Shown: positions 47,119-55,348 of the stretch, piece by piece | Layout: the number at the start of each line of letters is the position of its first letter | Position numbering within the stretch: position 1 is the first letter of the stretch | Assembly (NCBI GenBank): GCA_963674955.2 | Contig: CAXXKR010000004.1 | Location: 62,001-126,000, forward strand | DNA length: 64,000 nt | Reading direction: 5' to 3' | Source: G963674955 sp963674955 | Lineage (GTDB): Bacteria > Desulfobacterota > Desulfovibrionia > Desulfovibrionales > Desulfovibrionaceae | The notes under the pieces: model-generated | Databases searched by the model: none | Seen by the model: only the letters and a program-made list of their open reading frames with translations | Told to the model about the DNA's origin: nothing | Made by a program: the position numbers and the translations under genes

Positions 47119-47328
47119 ATGGAAGATCGCATCGAGCGCCTTGAAAACGCCGTGGCCTTGCAGGATCGGACAATAGAGAAGTTGAACGATGTGCTGTTTG
47201 AACAGCAGAAGCAGATCGACAATCTGGAAAAACAAATGGAGATGCTGGCCGTCAAGTACCGCCAGTTGAAGGAATCCGCGGCACAGGGGGAGTTTGACGA
47301 TGTTCCTCCGCCTCACTACGGGCGGTAG
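47119..47328 (+). CDS. slyX: SlyX family protein
   Basis: The 69-residue protein starts at an ATG preceded by CAGGGAGG. It is almost wholly a coiled coil (EDRIERLENAVALQDRTIEK, then LNDVLFEQQKQIDNLEKQ) and ends in DDVPPPHYGR, the proline-rich P-P-H-Y tail that marks SlyX proteins. SlyX is widely conserved with no established function. It may be co-transcribed with the EamA gene upstream. Confidence 0.9.
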   Translation: MEDRIERLENAVALQDRTIEKLNDVLFEQQKQIDNLEKQMEMLAVKYRQLKESAAQGEFDDVPPPHYGR

Positions 47329-47552
47329 CCTTTATTCTTTCGGCCACCGGCAGCCCCTTTTCCCCACACCAATGATAGACCCTGTTTTTTGCCCCTGGAG
47401 CATTATTTTTTTATAGCCCAACCTGTACTTTTGGTGTATATTTAGGCCAATAAGTTTGGGGTGGTGTTCAGTGTCAGGCGCGAACCGGTTTCGGCCCGTG
47501 TCTTGGCCCTACCGTTTTTTAAAACGGTTCCTCCCTTTCAGTTCCATTGCCA

Positions 47553-47882
47553 TTAAGAAGACAGCTTCGTGTCCAGCTGGCTTTCCATGCCGATGGCGCT
47601 TTCAACGGGCATGACAAAGGCGATGCCGGTGCCGGGTTCGCTGAATTGCCCCGCCTGATGGATGGCCTTGAGCACGTCCTCCACGGTTTCATTTCTGACC
47701 AGAATGATTACTATTTCGGTGCGCACATCCAAGGACAGGCCGAAAAACGTCTTGGCTTCACGTTCGCCCGTTCCCGATGCGCAGACAACAGTGGCTCCCG
47801 TGGCTCCGGCTTCCTTTGCGGCATCCACCACCTTGTCAGTCAAGGTCGGCTTGATCATGGCAAATATGCACTTGAAGTTCAT
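47553..47882 (-). CDS. PII-like (GlnB-fold) regulatory protein
   Basis: The ATG at 47882 follows AGGAGGTGGAGACA and gives 109 residues. The protein has a PII-like ferredoxin fold (FKCIFAMIKPTLTDKVVDAAKEAGATGATVV, then EIVIILVRNETVEDVLKAI), with a GTGIAFVMPVESAIG end. The T-loop lacks the Tyr-containing motif of nitrogen-regulatory GlnB/GlnK, so it is probably not uridylylated. It is encoded directly downstream of two DUF1538 membrane-protein genes and may regulate them. Ligand unknown. Confidence 0.85.
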   Translation of the reverse strand: MNFKCIFAMIKPTLTDKVVDAAKEAGATGATVVCASGTGEREAKTFFGLSLDVRTEIVIILVRNETVEDVLKAIHQAGQFSEPGTGIAFVMPVESAIGMESQLDTKLSS

Positions 47883-47915
47883 TGTCTCCACCTCCTGACG
47901 GTGCAAACTTTGTGT

Positions 47916-48707
47916 TTACTGGTTGTCGTCCGAACCGGCCTTGCCGGATCGTACATTCCGATTCAGTGTTTTTGCAAGCAAACGCGCAATCTGGGCATAG
48001 CCCAGCACGGCTATGATCGGGAACAGCGAGGCCAGGGCGATCAGCCCGAAGCCGTCCAGCACGGGGCTTCGTCCGGGAATGTTGGAGGCCAGTCCGAGGC
48101 CTAGGGCGGCGACCAGGGGGACAGTCACCGTGGAGGTGGTCACTCCTCCGGAATCATAGGCCAGCGGCGCGATGCTGCGCGGGGCGAAGAATGTTTGAAT
48201 CGTCACGACCGTGTAGCCGGCCAGGACATACCAGAAAAGGGGGGTGCCGGTGACAATGCGGAACGTTCCGACAGTAATGCCCACGGCCACTCCCAGGGCC
48301 ACGGTTATGCGTAGTCCAAGGGCGGAGATGGCGCCGCTCGAGGCCTCTTCCGCCTTGTGCGCCACGGCAATGAGTGCTGGCTCGGCGATGGAGGTCGAGA
48401 AGCCCACGAGAAAGGCGAAGAGGTAGATAAGGCCGTAGGCCGTCCAGTCCGCAGTCCCCCCTTTTGCCGCAGCCTCGCAGAGCTGCAGGGCCATTGTCCT
48501 GCCGATGGGGAAAAGGGCCAGATCAAGGCCGGCCAGGAAACAGGTCATGCCCGCCAGAACCAGAACGAAGCCGAACAGAACCTTGTCCAGCCTTGGTATG
48601 GAGCGTTTGAGCACGAATTTTTGAAATACCAGAAGCAGAAGCAGCACGGGCAGCACATCGCGGGCCGTGGCGAGCAGAAGTTCCAGGGGGGTGAAGAGTA
48701 TGTCCAT
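47916..48707 (-). CDS. DUF1538 membrane protein (second copy)
   Basis: The 263-residue protein has about seven hydrophobic helices and the DUF1538 core, including the strongly conserved AYDSGGVTTSTVTVPLVAAL segment and PILDGFG-like GFGLIALASLFPI. It is paralogous to the next gene upstream. Each looks like one half of a longer transporter, so they may form a heterodimer. It ends 33 bases before the PII-like gene start. The transported solute is unknown. Confidence 0.85.
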   Translation of the reverse strand: MDILFTPLELLLATARDVLPVLLLLLVFQKFVLKRSIPRLDKVLFGFVLVLAGMTCFLAGLDLALFPIGRTMALQLCEAAAKGGTADWTAYGLIYLFAFLVGFSTSIAEPALIAVAHKAEEASSGAISALGLRITVALGVAVGITVGTFRIVTGTPLFWYVLAGYTVVTIQTFFAPRSIAPLAYDSGGVTTSTVTVPLVAALGLGLASNIPGRSPVLDGFGLIALASLFPIIAVLGYAQIARLLAKTLNRNVRSGKAGSDDNQ

Positions 48708-48716
48708 AACCGTCCC

Positions 48717-49481
48717 CTAGTGGAATATTATGCCGTAGAGCATGACGAAGATCATGGGCGTGAGAGAGGCCAGGGCTATGAGCCCGAAACCGTCGGTGAG
48801 CGGGTTTCTGCCTCGTATGGATCGCGCCAGACCGACACCGAGGGCCGCCACCAGCGGAACAGTTACGGTGGAGGTTGTCACGCCGCCGGAGTCATAGGCC
48901 AGCCCGATGATCTCCTTGGGGGCGAAAAGGGTGATGAGCATGACCAGCACGTAGCCGCCGATGATGAGCCTCGGCAGGGACCAGCCGCGCAGGATTCGCA
49001 ATACTCCAAGGACGATGGCCAAACCCACGGACAGAGCGACGGACAGGCGTACGCCGAGGGCGTACTCCTCCAGAGATTCTGCCCCGGCAGTGATGAGTCC
49101 CGCTTCGGCCGCGGCCCTGGCGCCTTCGCGCGTGACCGCTATGAGGGCCGGTTCGGCCACTGTTGTTCCGAAGCCGAGCATGAAGGCGAAGAGGAGCAGC
49201 CAGAACAGGCTGCCCTTGCGGGCGAATTCCTCGGCCATTGTTTCGCCCAGGGGGAACAGGCCCATTTCCAGGCCGGTCACGAACAGGGCCAGGCCGATTA
49301 TGACCAGCACAAGTCCGCTCAGGGTTTTCAGCAGATCCGGAAAGGGCAGGCCCAGAACCAGGAATTGGAAGACCGCAATGACTGCGATGATTGGCAAAAG
49401 GTCGCGGAATGCGCCGAACAGCGCATTTCTGAGCAGCCTTGCCAGGCTTGAACCCCAAAAGTTGGATATCCAGGCTGCCAA
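48717..49481 (-). CDS. DUF1538 membrane protein (first copy)
   Basis: The 254-residue paralogue has the same topology as its neighbour and the same AYDSGGVTTSTVTVPLVAAL block, which suggests a shared pore or ion site in a membrane-embedded region. It stops nine bases before the second copy starts. The set of two DUF1538 genes followed by a PII-like gene is a recurring unit, consistent with a PII-regulated ion or solute transporter. No function is proven. Its start is ten bases after the zinc-ribbon stop. Confidence 0.85.
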   Translation of the reverse strand: MAAWISNFWGSSLARLLRNALFGAFRDLLPIIAVIAVFQFLVLGLPFPDLLKTLSGLVLVIIGLALFVTGLEMGLFPLGETMAEEFARKGSLFWLLLFAFMLGFGTTVAEPALIAVTREGARAAAEAGLITAGAESLEEYALGVRLSVALSVGLAIVLGVLRILRGWSLPRLIIGGYVLVMLITLFAPKEIIGLAYDSGGVTTSTVTVPLVAALGVGLARSIRGRNPLTDGFGLIALASLTPMIFVMLYGIIFH

Positions 49482-49490
49482 CGAAGCACC

Positions 49491-49655
49491 TCAATCGTCA
49501 GGGTATACTTTCTTTGGGGGCGGCATGGCCGAGCCGCAGTTTTTGCAGATCACGGTCTTGTCTTTGTCTTTTTTTGAAATAAGTTGGGTTTGACGGCACT
49601 TTGGGCATATCCGCTTGGCAAATCCTGAAAAGAATGACGGAATAAAGAACCACAT
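49491..49655 (-). CDS. Small zinc-ribbon protein, 54 residues
   Basis: I choose the ATG at 49655, preceded by AGAGGA; a longer frame has no ribosome site. The protein opens with a hydrophobic segment (MWFFIPSFFSGFAK), then has CPKC and CKNC 18 residues apart and ends PPPKKVYPDD. It is a C4 zinc ribbon, perhaps peripherally membrane-bound. It lies directly upstream of the DUF1538 pair and may belong to the same operon, which would be a new partner for that module. Confidence 0.75.
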   Translation of the reverse strand: MWFFIPSFFSGFAKRICPKCRQTQLISKKDKDKTVICKNCGSAMPPPKKVYPDD

Positions 49656-49946
49656 TTCAAGTCCTCTGGTTTCAGTGTTTAATTGTCCAAGCGTGACGGC
49701 GTAGGCGTTCAACCGCAGTCGGGAGCCGGGGTTGTCTGTTTCATCGGCTGAAAAAAGTGTTTCGGCAGAATAACCATTAGCATCCGGTGCTGATAAACTC
49801 AATTAGAAGCGTACAGGTAGGGAGTGACTGTTCGTTACAGGTGGAAACTGAACCAGGATTAGGGACGGTCGGTTTGACGGGGAAGGCCGCAACCTAGCCG
49901 ACTTCAAGCCGATTTTGATGTGTGCGGATGGCTCGTGTGTGGACTG

Positions 49947-50717
49947 TCAGGGCAGCCATTTGTCGCGGATGCGTTGGAGGTCGCCCCGCTTTTCCAGCCG
50001 GTCAAAGGCTTCCCGCCAGACGCGAATCGTTTCGAGGTCCGAGTCCATGGAAAAGGCAATGTAAATATCCCTGGCGCCGACTTCAAAAATAGGTTCAACC
50101 AGTTCAGGGTTCATGTCCGACTTTGCGAAAAACTCTTTCAGGGTCAGGTCCGAATAAAGGATGGCGTCGACGCGGCCAGCCAGCAGCTTGGCCGGGTTGA
50201 GCTCCTGCCTGTTGGCGATGTCCAGGTTGTCGAACCCCTGGTCTCTCAGAAACTGCGCCCGGGCATCATCGCGGTAGACCCCGATGCGCTTGATGGATTT
50301 GGCGTCTTCCAGGCTTGTGAGGCGCAGGCCGCTACCTTTCCGGGCATAGATAATCCAACGGGTAGTGAACAGCGGCCCGACCCACTGGAACAATTTTTCG
50401 CGTTCCGGGGTCCGGGTGGTTGGGAACAGGGCAACATTGGGGGTTTCGGTCAACTCCTGATACCCACGCGCCCACGGCATGACCTGAATGTCCGTCTGGA
50501 CTCCGATTTCCTGCTGGATGGCCTGGACGATTTCTATAGCCAATCCGGTCAGCTTGCCTTGTTCGTCAATGAAGGAAGCGGGTGGTGCGATTTCGGTGAT
50601 AACCTGCAACTCGGGTCCGGCCGCATGGACCGGGCCGACAGTAGCGACCCATGAAATCAGGACGGCCAGGATTATGGAGAAGCGAAACCGCCAATTGAGT
50701 ACATGCACCTTGTTCAT
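49947..50717 (-). CDS. Periplasmic solute-binding protein, SBP_bac_3 family
   Basis: The ATG at 50717 is preceded by AGAGGA, for 256 residues. There is a signal peptide (FSIILAVLISWVATVGPVHA, cleavage likely after VHA). The mature part reads ITEIAPPASFIDEQGKLTGLAIEIVQAI and PTTRTPEREKLFQWVGPL, typical of small extracytoplasmic binding proteins often not linked to ABC transporters but to sensing. No transporter genes adjoin it. It could be a stand-alone receptor for an amino-acid-like ligand. Its upstream region is a 200-base gap. Confidence 0.87.
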   Translation of the reverse strand: MNKVHVLNWRFRFSIILAVLISWVATVGPVHAAGPELQVITEIAPPASFIDEQGKLTGLAIEIVQAIQQEIGVQTDIQVMPWARGYQELTETPNVALFPTTRTPEREKLFQWVGPLFTTRWIIYARKGSGLRLTSLEDAKSIKRIGVYRDDARAQFLRDQGFDNLDIANRQELNPAKLLAGRVDAILYSDLTLKEFFAKSDMNPELVEPIFEVGARDIYIAFSMDSDLETIRVWREAFDRLEKRGDLQRIRDKWLP

Positions 50718-50921
50718 GCCGTCAATCCTCTCTGAATGGCACCAGTAAACCCTAGACATATTATCCCACCTATTTTTTACCCGAGATTTGCAGAACAGGT
50801 CAAGGTCGGATTTTTTGCTTAACCCAAAAAAGAGTTTTGATTTGAAGATGTGTTGCTTAGCTACCGGAATACGCGGACAATGTTCATGGAAGAATTAATA
50901 CCAAGAGATCAAGATATAAAA

Positions 50922-51398
50922 TTATGGATTTAGTCTCCAGAGACTGAAAGAGAGTACCAAGGCAAAACAAACCCATAAGAGGTATGGAATCTGTAGCAAG
51001 GCGCCTCGAGGTGTAAATTTGTGCAAATTGAAAATTGTTGCGGCCAGAAGAGGCAATAGAATCAGAACATCAACAAACCCCCAAAAGGTGCTACGCAGTC
51101 CGAACATTAGAGGTGTGAACATCAAATTTACTGAAAAGTGGACCAAATACAGCGCAAGTAATTTACCTTTGTCCGTTTTTTCCGAACGCAAGAAAAGCCA
51201 AACAGACACCCCCATGAGAGCATAGAGAAGCGTCCAGACAACAGGAAAAGCCAAGGCGGGAGGGTAAAATGAGGGCTTTATAAGTTGCTCAACAAAATAT
51301 CCGGGCGGGAAAAAATAACCGACCAAAAAACCGGCGAGCACATGAAGAATAACCAGACCAGCGAGAAGTCCATACGACCTGACGTCCGCAAATTTCAC
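50922..51398 (-). CDS. TspO/MBR family membrane protein
   Basis: The 158-residue protein starts at a GTG preceded by AGGAG. Five hydrophobic helices and the family's W-x-x-L-Y-x-x-M-G block (VWTLLYALMGVSVWLF) after KPSFYPPALAFP identify it. TspO proteins bind porphyrins and other hydrophobic ligands, with roles in stress. The gene is less GC-rich than the genome and lies in a similar-composition segment beside tRNA-Leu, which may be an acquired block. It reads toward the solute-binding protein gene. Confidence 0.9.
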   Translation of the reverse strand: MKFADVRSYGLLAGLVILHVLAGFLVGYFFPPGYFVEQLIKPSFYPPALAFPVVWTLLYALMGVSVWLFLRSEKTDKGKLLALYLVHFSVNLMFTPLMFGLRSTFWGFVDVLILLPLLAATIFNLHKFTPRGALLQIPYLLWVCFALVLSFSLWRLNP

Positions 51399-51690
51399 AA
51401 TAGAAACTCCTGTTGTCCTGTATTGTTAACAGTATGAAATTGTATATTATTGATCTGCGCTTAGGGAGGATTATCGTCCTTATGTTTGCAGGCATGTAAA
51501 AAAGACGATTCTTCTAACTATTCAATTCCATTATCAAACCGTTCAATAATGGCCAAGCTGTCTTGGATTTGGCACTTCCAGAACGGCATCCGCCACTTTT
51601 CTCAGAACCAAGCAGGGGCGGGGATGATCAATTGGCCATAGTTAATCTACTGATACCTCAGGCTTCCAGAGAATTTAAAGATTTAAGCCG

Positions 51691-52071
51691 TTACCCGGCA
51701 CCAACGAGCGGACGGTCGTCCTCAATGGAAAAATAAACAAGAAACCGTGTCTTGCCCTCGAATTTAGGGCCGCCATCTGAGCACTTTCTACACAATTCAT
51801 ACAAAAGGTCACTGTCCTGTTCCTCGCGAACTTTTTTGAGGGTCAGCCGTTTTCCCTTATATCCAGGGCCATCCTCAATGAACAACAGGTGGGCGTGAGG
51901 GTTTATATCGAGATTCTGGTGAGTCCGCTTATTATTCATTATGACCGCCAGGGTGCCGTTATCCATCAGGTGGGGTGTCGAATAGACAGCGGCATTGACA
52001 TTCCCTGAATCATCAGCGGTCGAAAGGATGAACAATCCCTTCTTTTCTTCAAGATATTGTTTAAGTTTCAT
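51691..52071 (-). CDS. Pyridoxamine 5'-phosphate oxidase-like flavin-binding protein
   Basis: The 126-residue protein has the split-barrel fold of PNPOx-like proteins: GLFILSTADDSGNVNAAVYSTPHLMDNGTLAVIMNNKRTHQNL, with residues that commonly hold FMN or F420-like cofactors. It is smaller than true pyridoxine oxidase and lacks its extra domain, so the substrate is unknown. Its composition is again slightly AT-rich. It precedes no visible operon partner; a gap of about 290 bases separates it from the TspO gene. Confidence 0.8.
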   Translation of the reverse strand: MKLKQYLEEKKGLFILSTADDSGNVNAAVYSTPHLMDNGTLAVIMNNKRTHQNLDINPHAHLLFIEDGPGYKGKRLTLKKVREEQDSDLLYELCRKCSDGGPKFEGKTRFLVYFSIEDDRPLVGAG

Positions 52072-52274
52072 ATTTTACTCCTTTACTCATGTATTCCATA
52101 TTTGATCCATATTGACAATATGTTTCCGTGAAATGATCGTAACCTTTTACATTTGATTTCGAGGAATATGGATTCGAACCGATATGAAAAACTGTAACTT
52201 ACTTTGATGCAGTGAATTACCCAAGTTGCTTCAGAACACTCTTGGCGATAAGCGGGTGTGGCTGGATTAGAATT

Positions 52275-52361
52275 TGGTGCCCAGGGCGGGAGTCGAACCC
52301 GCACAGACCGAAGTCCGAGGGATTTTAAGTCCCTTGCGTCTACCAGTTTCGCCACCCGGGC
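52275..52361 (-). tRNA. tRNA-Leu (anticodon TAA)
   Basis: On the minus strand an 87-base type II tRNA folds: the acceptor stem GCCCGGG pairs with CCTGGGC, followed by A and an encoded CCA. The anticodon loop CTTAAAA places TAA at the decoding positions, giving Leu (UUA/UUG codons). A long variable arm is present, as expected for Leu, and the T arm reads GGTTCGACTC. It lies between the MFS gene and the PNPOx gene. Confidence 0.96.
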
Positions 52362-52431
52362 ATGGGAAAGCTATTAATCGTTAGTCCGCTGTTCCGTCAA
52401 TGAAATCGACGAGTACCGATTGATCCTTGAA

Positions 52432-53631
52432 TCATTTTCGCGGGGTCGGCCCGGAAGTCAGCGCCATGAGCCTGGGATCCTTGTTCTTGATCTGCCTGTG
52501 GATCATGATGATGGCGGGTATGGGAGCCACTGCGCTGAACAGCGCCAGACCGCCGATGATGGCGGTTTTGCTGAGGTCAATGGCCGAGACCGTTTCCATG
52601 CCGATGGCTGCGATGAAGAATATGCAGAAGGTGGCCATGGAAGCGGCTGCTCCGACATCCTTGTCCACCTGTTGCAGGATGATGTTGTTGCTTATGGGGC
52701 GACTGAGGCCCATTGAGAAGGAGACCATGAACATGGCTGCGGCGAATGACAGTGGATCGTTACCTGCCACTGTGAGCATGGCGGCTCCGCCGACAAGAAT
52801 TCCCGCCTGGGACACTGCCAGAAGTTTCACGGTCGACACCTTGTGGCCGATGCGGGAACAGAGCAGGGAACCGGACATCATGCCCAGGGCGTTGAAGCCG
52901 AAAACGAATCCGAAGCCCTGCGGTCCCATCCCGAATCTTGTTATATAGATGGCCGAGGCCCCGCCGATAAAAGCGAAAAAAGGCAGGGACATGATGGAGA
53001 AGGCCAGAGTGTACACGGCATAATGCCTGTTCTTGAACAGTGACAGGTATCTGCCCGCCATGGACAAGAGGCCTCCGCTGGTTCGTTTCTCAAGAGGCTC
53101 CTTGAGGCGGATGACGCCGTACAGGGGGATCAGGGCGATTGTTCCCTGAATGATGAATATCCAGTGCCAGGAAAGCGTTGAGGTCAGCCAGCCCCCGAGC
53201 GTGGGGGCGACCATGGGACACAAGGGGATGATCACTCCCAGGTAGGCCAGGATTTTTTGGCGTTCGAATCCGGAATAGAGATCCTTGGTCAGGGCCATGG
53301 ACAGGGCCGAGGCCGCAGCCGCGCCGGTTGCCTGGATCATGCGCGCCGCGATGAGCATGTTGATGGATTGCGAGGCCGCGCAAAGGTAGCTTCCGAGGAT
53401 GAACAGGGAGACTCCGCCGGCAAGCACCGGCTTGCGTCCGTATCTGTCGGACAGGGGGCCGTGGATCAGCAGAAAAAAACTGAAGGTGACGAAAAACAGA
53501 ACCAGCGAGAGGTTGGCTTCGGCAAATGGAATGTTCCATGTTTCCTGCAGGGTGGGAATGGCGGGCAGGTACATGTCCGTGGACAGGGCTGCGAATGCGG
53601 CAAGCAGCGCTATCAAAATGAAATTATGCAT
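52432..53631 (-). CDS. MFS drug-resistance exporter, Bcr/CflA family
   Basis: The 399-residue protein has 12 predicted membrane helices. The Bcr/CflA pattern is visible: ALSTDMYLPAIPTL near the start, the MFS motif HGPLSDRYGRKPVLAGG, and AARMIQATGAAAASALSMALTKDLY. Such transporters export drugs, sulfonamides or cysteine-type peptides in other bacteria. The start is an ATG at 53631. It is separated by a 220-base region containing a 22-bp inverted repeat from the upstream flavoprotein gene. Confidence 0.9.
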   Translation of the reverse strand: MHNFILIALLAAFAALSTDMYLPAIPTLQETWNIPFAEANLSLVLFFVTFSFFLLIHGPLSDRYGRKPVLAGGVSLFILGSYLCAASQSINMLIAARMIQATGAAAASALSMALTKDLYSGFERQKILAYLGVIIPLCPMVAPTLGGWLTSTLSWHWIFIIQGTIALIPLYGVIRLKEPLEKRTSGGLLSMAGRYLSLFKNRHYAVYTLAFSIMSLPFFAFIGGASAIYITRFGMGPQGFGFVFGFNALGMMSGSLLCSRIGHKVSTVKLLAVSQAGILVGGAAMLTVAGNDPLSFAAAMFMVSFSMGLSRPISNNIILQQVDKDVGAAASMATFCIFFIAAIGMETVSAIDLSKTAIIGGLALFSAVAPIPAIIMIHRQIKNKDPRLMALTSGPTPRK

Positions 53632-53749
53632 ATTGTATGGATGGCTCCGTATTGGATGCGATTATTGATGCCGGGAAGAGTTGCGGGCCTGAATCCGGTT
53701 CATGCCGTTTGCAACGGATGCTGTGCATCCTGGCGAGGCGGCCACAATC

Positions 53750-53812
53750 AACGGTTGCGGGGCATGCTGTCAAGAACTAATCAAGGTTCAGACAGCAGGC
53801 CCCGCAACCGTT
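53750..53812. repeat. 22-bp inverted repeat
   Basis: Arms 53750-53771 and 53791-53812 are complementary over 22 bases with one mismatch, with a 19-base loop. There is no clear U-tract on either side, so termination is only one possibility. It lies between the flavoprotein stop and the MFS start and could also be a regulatory RNA structure. Confidence 0.6.
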
Positions 53813-53852
53813 TTGGAGGAGGGATGTCATGCCGGATGGCGGACCGGCTTTA

Positions 53853-54428
53853 TTATCCTCTTGTTTTCTTGAGCAACCAAGCCATGTTCTTGCCCAACTC
53901 GGCCATGGTCTGCATTCCTTCGTCGTCCTTGAGCACTTCGCCTTTTTCACGGCCGCAGCCGATGTTCCAGTACCCTGCGCCGGGAATGATCATCTCGCCG
54001 ATGAGAAACAGGGCGTTGATGGTGTTGAAGGCCTGAATAGCACCGGCGCGACGGTTGACCACGACAGCGGCTCCCGCCTTGCGGCGAAACATGTTGCCGT
54101 TGGCCCTGGCCACCATGCCCGCGCGGTCGATGACCGCCTTCATCTCGGTGGAGACGTTGGCGAAATATGTGGGCGAGCCCAGGATCATGCCGTCGGCCTC
54201 GTCCATCTTTGCGATGACCTCGTTCATGAAGTCATTGTCCACTGAGCAGCGGCGGTCCTTGTTCTTGAAACACTTCATGCAGGCGATGCAGCCGTGCAGC
54301 TTCTTGCCGCCCAGTTCAACGAGTTCGGTCTCGATGCCCTCGGCCTCCAGTTCCGCAAAGGCGCGCTTTATCATTTCCGCAGTGTTTCCGTTCTTGCGGG
54401 CGCTGCCGTTGATTCCGATGATTTTCAT
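53853..54428 (-). CDS. Iron-sulfur flavoprotein / NADPH-dependent FMN reductase family
   Basis: The 191-residue protein begins MKIIGINGSARKNGNTAEM, the flavodoxin-like FMN phosphate loop. A Cys cluster CIACMKCFKNKDRRC (around residues 47-61) matches the iron-sulfur binding motif of ISF-type proteins in anaerobes. GSPTYFANVSTEMKAVIDR completes the FMN site. These enzymes pass electrons between ferredoxin and FMN or reduce quinones and peroxide. It diverges from an HxlR regulator, which probably controls it in response to electrophiles or redox stress. Confidence 0.88.
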   Translation of the reverse strand: MKIIGINGSARKNGNTAEMIKRAFAELEAEGIETELVELGGKKLHGCIACMKCFKNKDRRCSVDNDFMNEVIAKMDEADGMILGSPTYFANVSTEMKAVIDRAGMVARANGNMFRRKAGAAVVVNRRAGAIQAFNTINALFLIGEMIIPGAGYWNIGCGREKGEVLKDDEGMQTMAELGKNMAWLLKKTRG

Positions 54429-54473
54429 TGCTGGCTCCTTTGGTTGGGTAAGGTTTTTGATCGTTTACTTTCA

Positions 54474-54591
54474 GGTACTTTTCGACTAGTATGGATAAAA
54501 AATCAAGTACGCACTTTTATGTACCATAGGCACTAAAAGTATACCATTAAATCGTCGAAGCCTACGGGCCTGTTTGAGAGAGTACCATATG
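54474..54591. promoter_or_regulatory. Cluster of GTAC-type motifs in the flavoprotein-HxlR intergenic region
   Basis: The AT-rich divergent region has repeated GTAC elements: GGTACT at 54474-54479, AAGTAC at 54505-54510 with GTACC at 54521-54525, AGTATACC near 54538, and AGTACC at 54581-54586. HxlR-family regulators often bind AGTAC/GTACT half-sites, and the first block (GTACT with AGTAT after an eight-base spacer) is a fair inverted repeat. This looks like an operator region for autoregulation and control of the flavoprotein. Confidence 0.5.
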
Positions 54592-54600
54592 GAGAAGGCC

Positions 54601-54978
54601 ATGAGCGACCCCTGTCCACTCAAGATTTGCGGCAACAAGAAATATTATTGCAACGTGGAGCTGACCCTGCAGATAATAGGGGGCAAATGGAAGCCCATCA
54701 TAATCTTCAGGCTTGGCAGTGAAGAAGTGCTGCGGTTCAGCGAGATAAAGAAGAGCATCCCAAACATCACCCAGAAGATGCTTACCCAGCAGCTCAGGGA
54801 ATTGGAGGCCGACGGCATAGTGCTGCGCAAGGTTTATGCCCAGGTGCCGCCCAAGGTCGAGTATTCTTTGACCGAGACAGGCAAGAGCGTCATGCCGGTC
54901 ATTGAGAAGCTTTGCTCCTGGGGCAAGGAATACGAAAAAAGGTTTGCCGGAAAAAATATTTCCGCCAAGGCCGGCTGA
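54601..54978 (+). CDS. HxlR family transcriptional regulator
   Basis: I take the ATG at 54601, preceded by GGAGAAGG, giving 125 residues; a start at 54589 is possible. The winged-helix HxlR domain is clear: CNVELTLQIIGGKWKPIIIFRLG, then RFSEIKKSIPNITQKMLTQQLRELEADGIV and PKVEYSLTETGKSVMPVI. Cysteines near the N terminus (PCPLKICG and a further one in YYCNVEL) could serve as redox or electrophile sensors, as in YodB-type members. It is divergent from the iron-sulfur flavoprotein gene. Confidence 0.93.
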   Translation: MSDPCPLKICGNKKYYCNVELTLQIIGGKWKPIIIFRLGSEEVLRFSEIKKSIPNITQKMLTQQLRELEADGIVLRKVYAQVPPKVEYSLTETGKSVMPVIEKLCSWGKEYEKRFAGKNISAKAG

Positions 54979-55348
54979 TGTTTTTTTAATGGATTGTTAT
55001 TTTAGACAGTTGGCATCCTGCTGCCGTCCTGTCGCCCTTCTCTCGATGATTGACAAAGAGTTCCCTTCCAGTTTTCATGCCGTGAATGGGTGTTTTTTTC
55101 CTTGCCTAAAAGCCCGAACATGAACTATGGCAGCATTTCGCAAACGGTTTAAGCACCCTCACACAGTGTCCGGCATCGCTATTCATAACAATAGAAGATG
55201 TTGAGATTTTTTCCAGACATCAAACTCCATGCCATATGCGATAGAGGCCAACCTCTTGTTTTTTTGACAAAAGAGCTTGCCTTGCTTGCTGATTGCGGAT
55301 AGTAACCAAAAAATAAATTTATTCTAAATTTTTTTTAGACTTGAGACA
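54979..55348. other. Intergenic region before the HD-GYP gene
   Basis: This 370-base stretch holds no gene I can support. It is AT-rich toward its right end, with a TTGACA at 55265-55270 but no convincing -10 at a normal distance. The ribosome site of the next gene is weak. Confidence 0.5.

Noticed and set aside
47511..47528. Short hairpin ACCGTTTT/AAAACGGT between slyX and the PII-like gene
   Set aside because: The loop is only two bases and there is no U-tract, so terminator function is doubtful.
52140..52200. GGATTCGAACC-like stretch resembling a tRNA T arm near tRNA-Leu
   Set aside because: No acceptor, anticodon or D arms can be folded around it.
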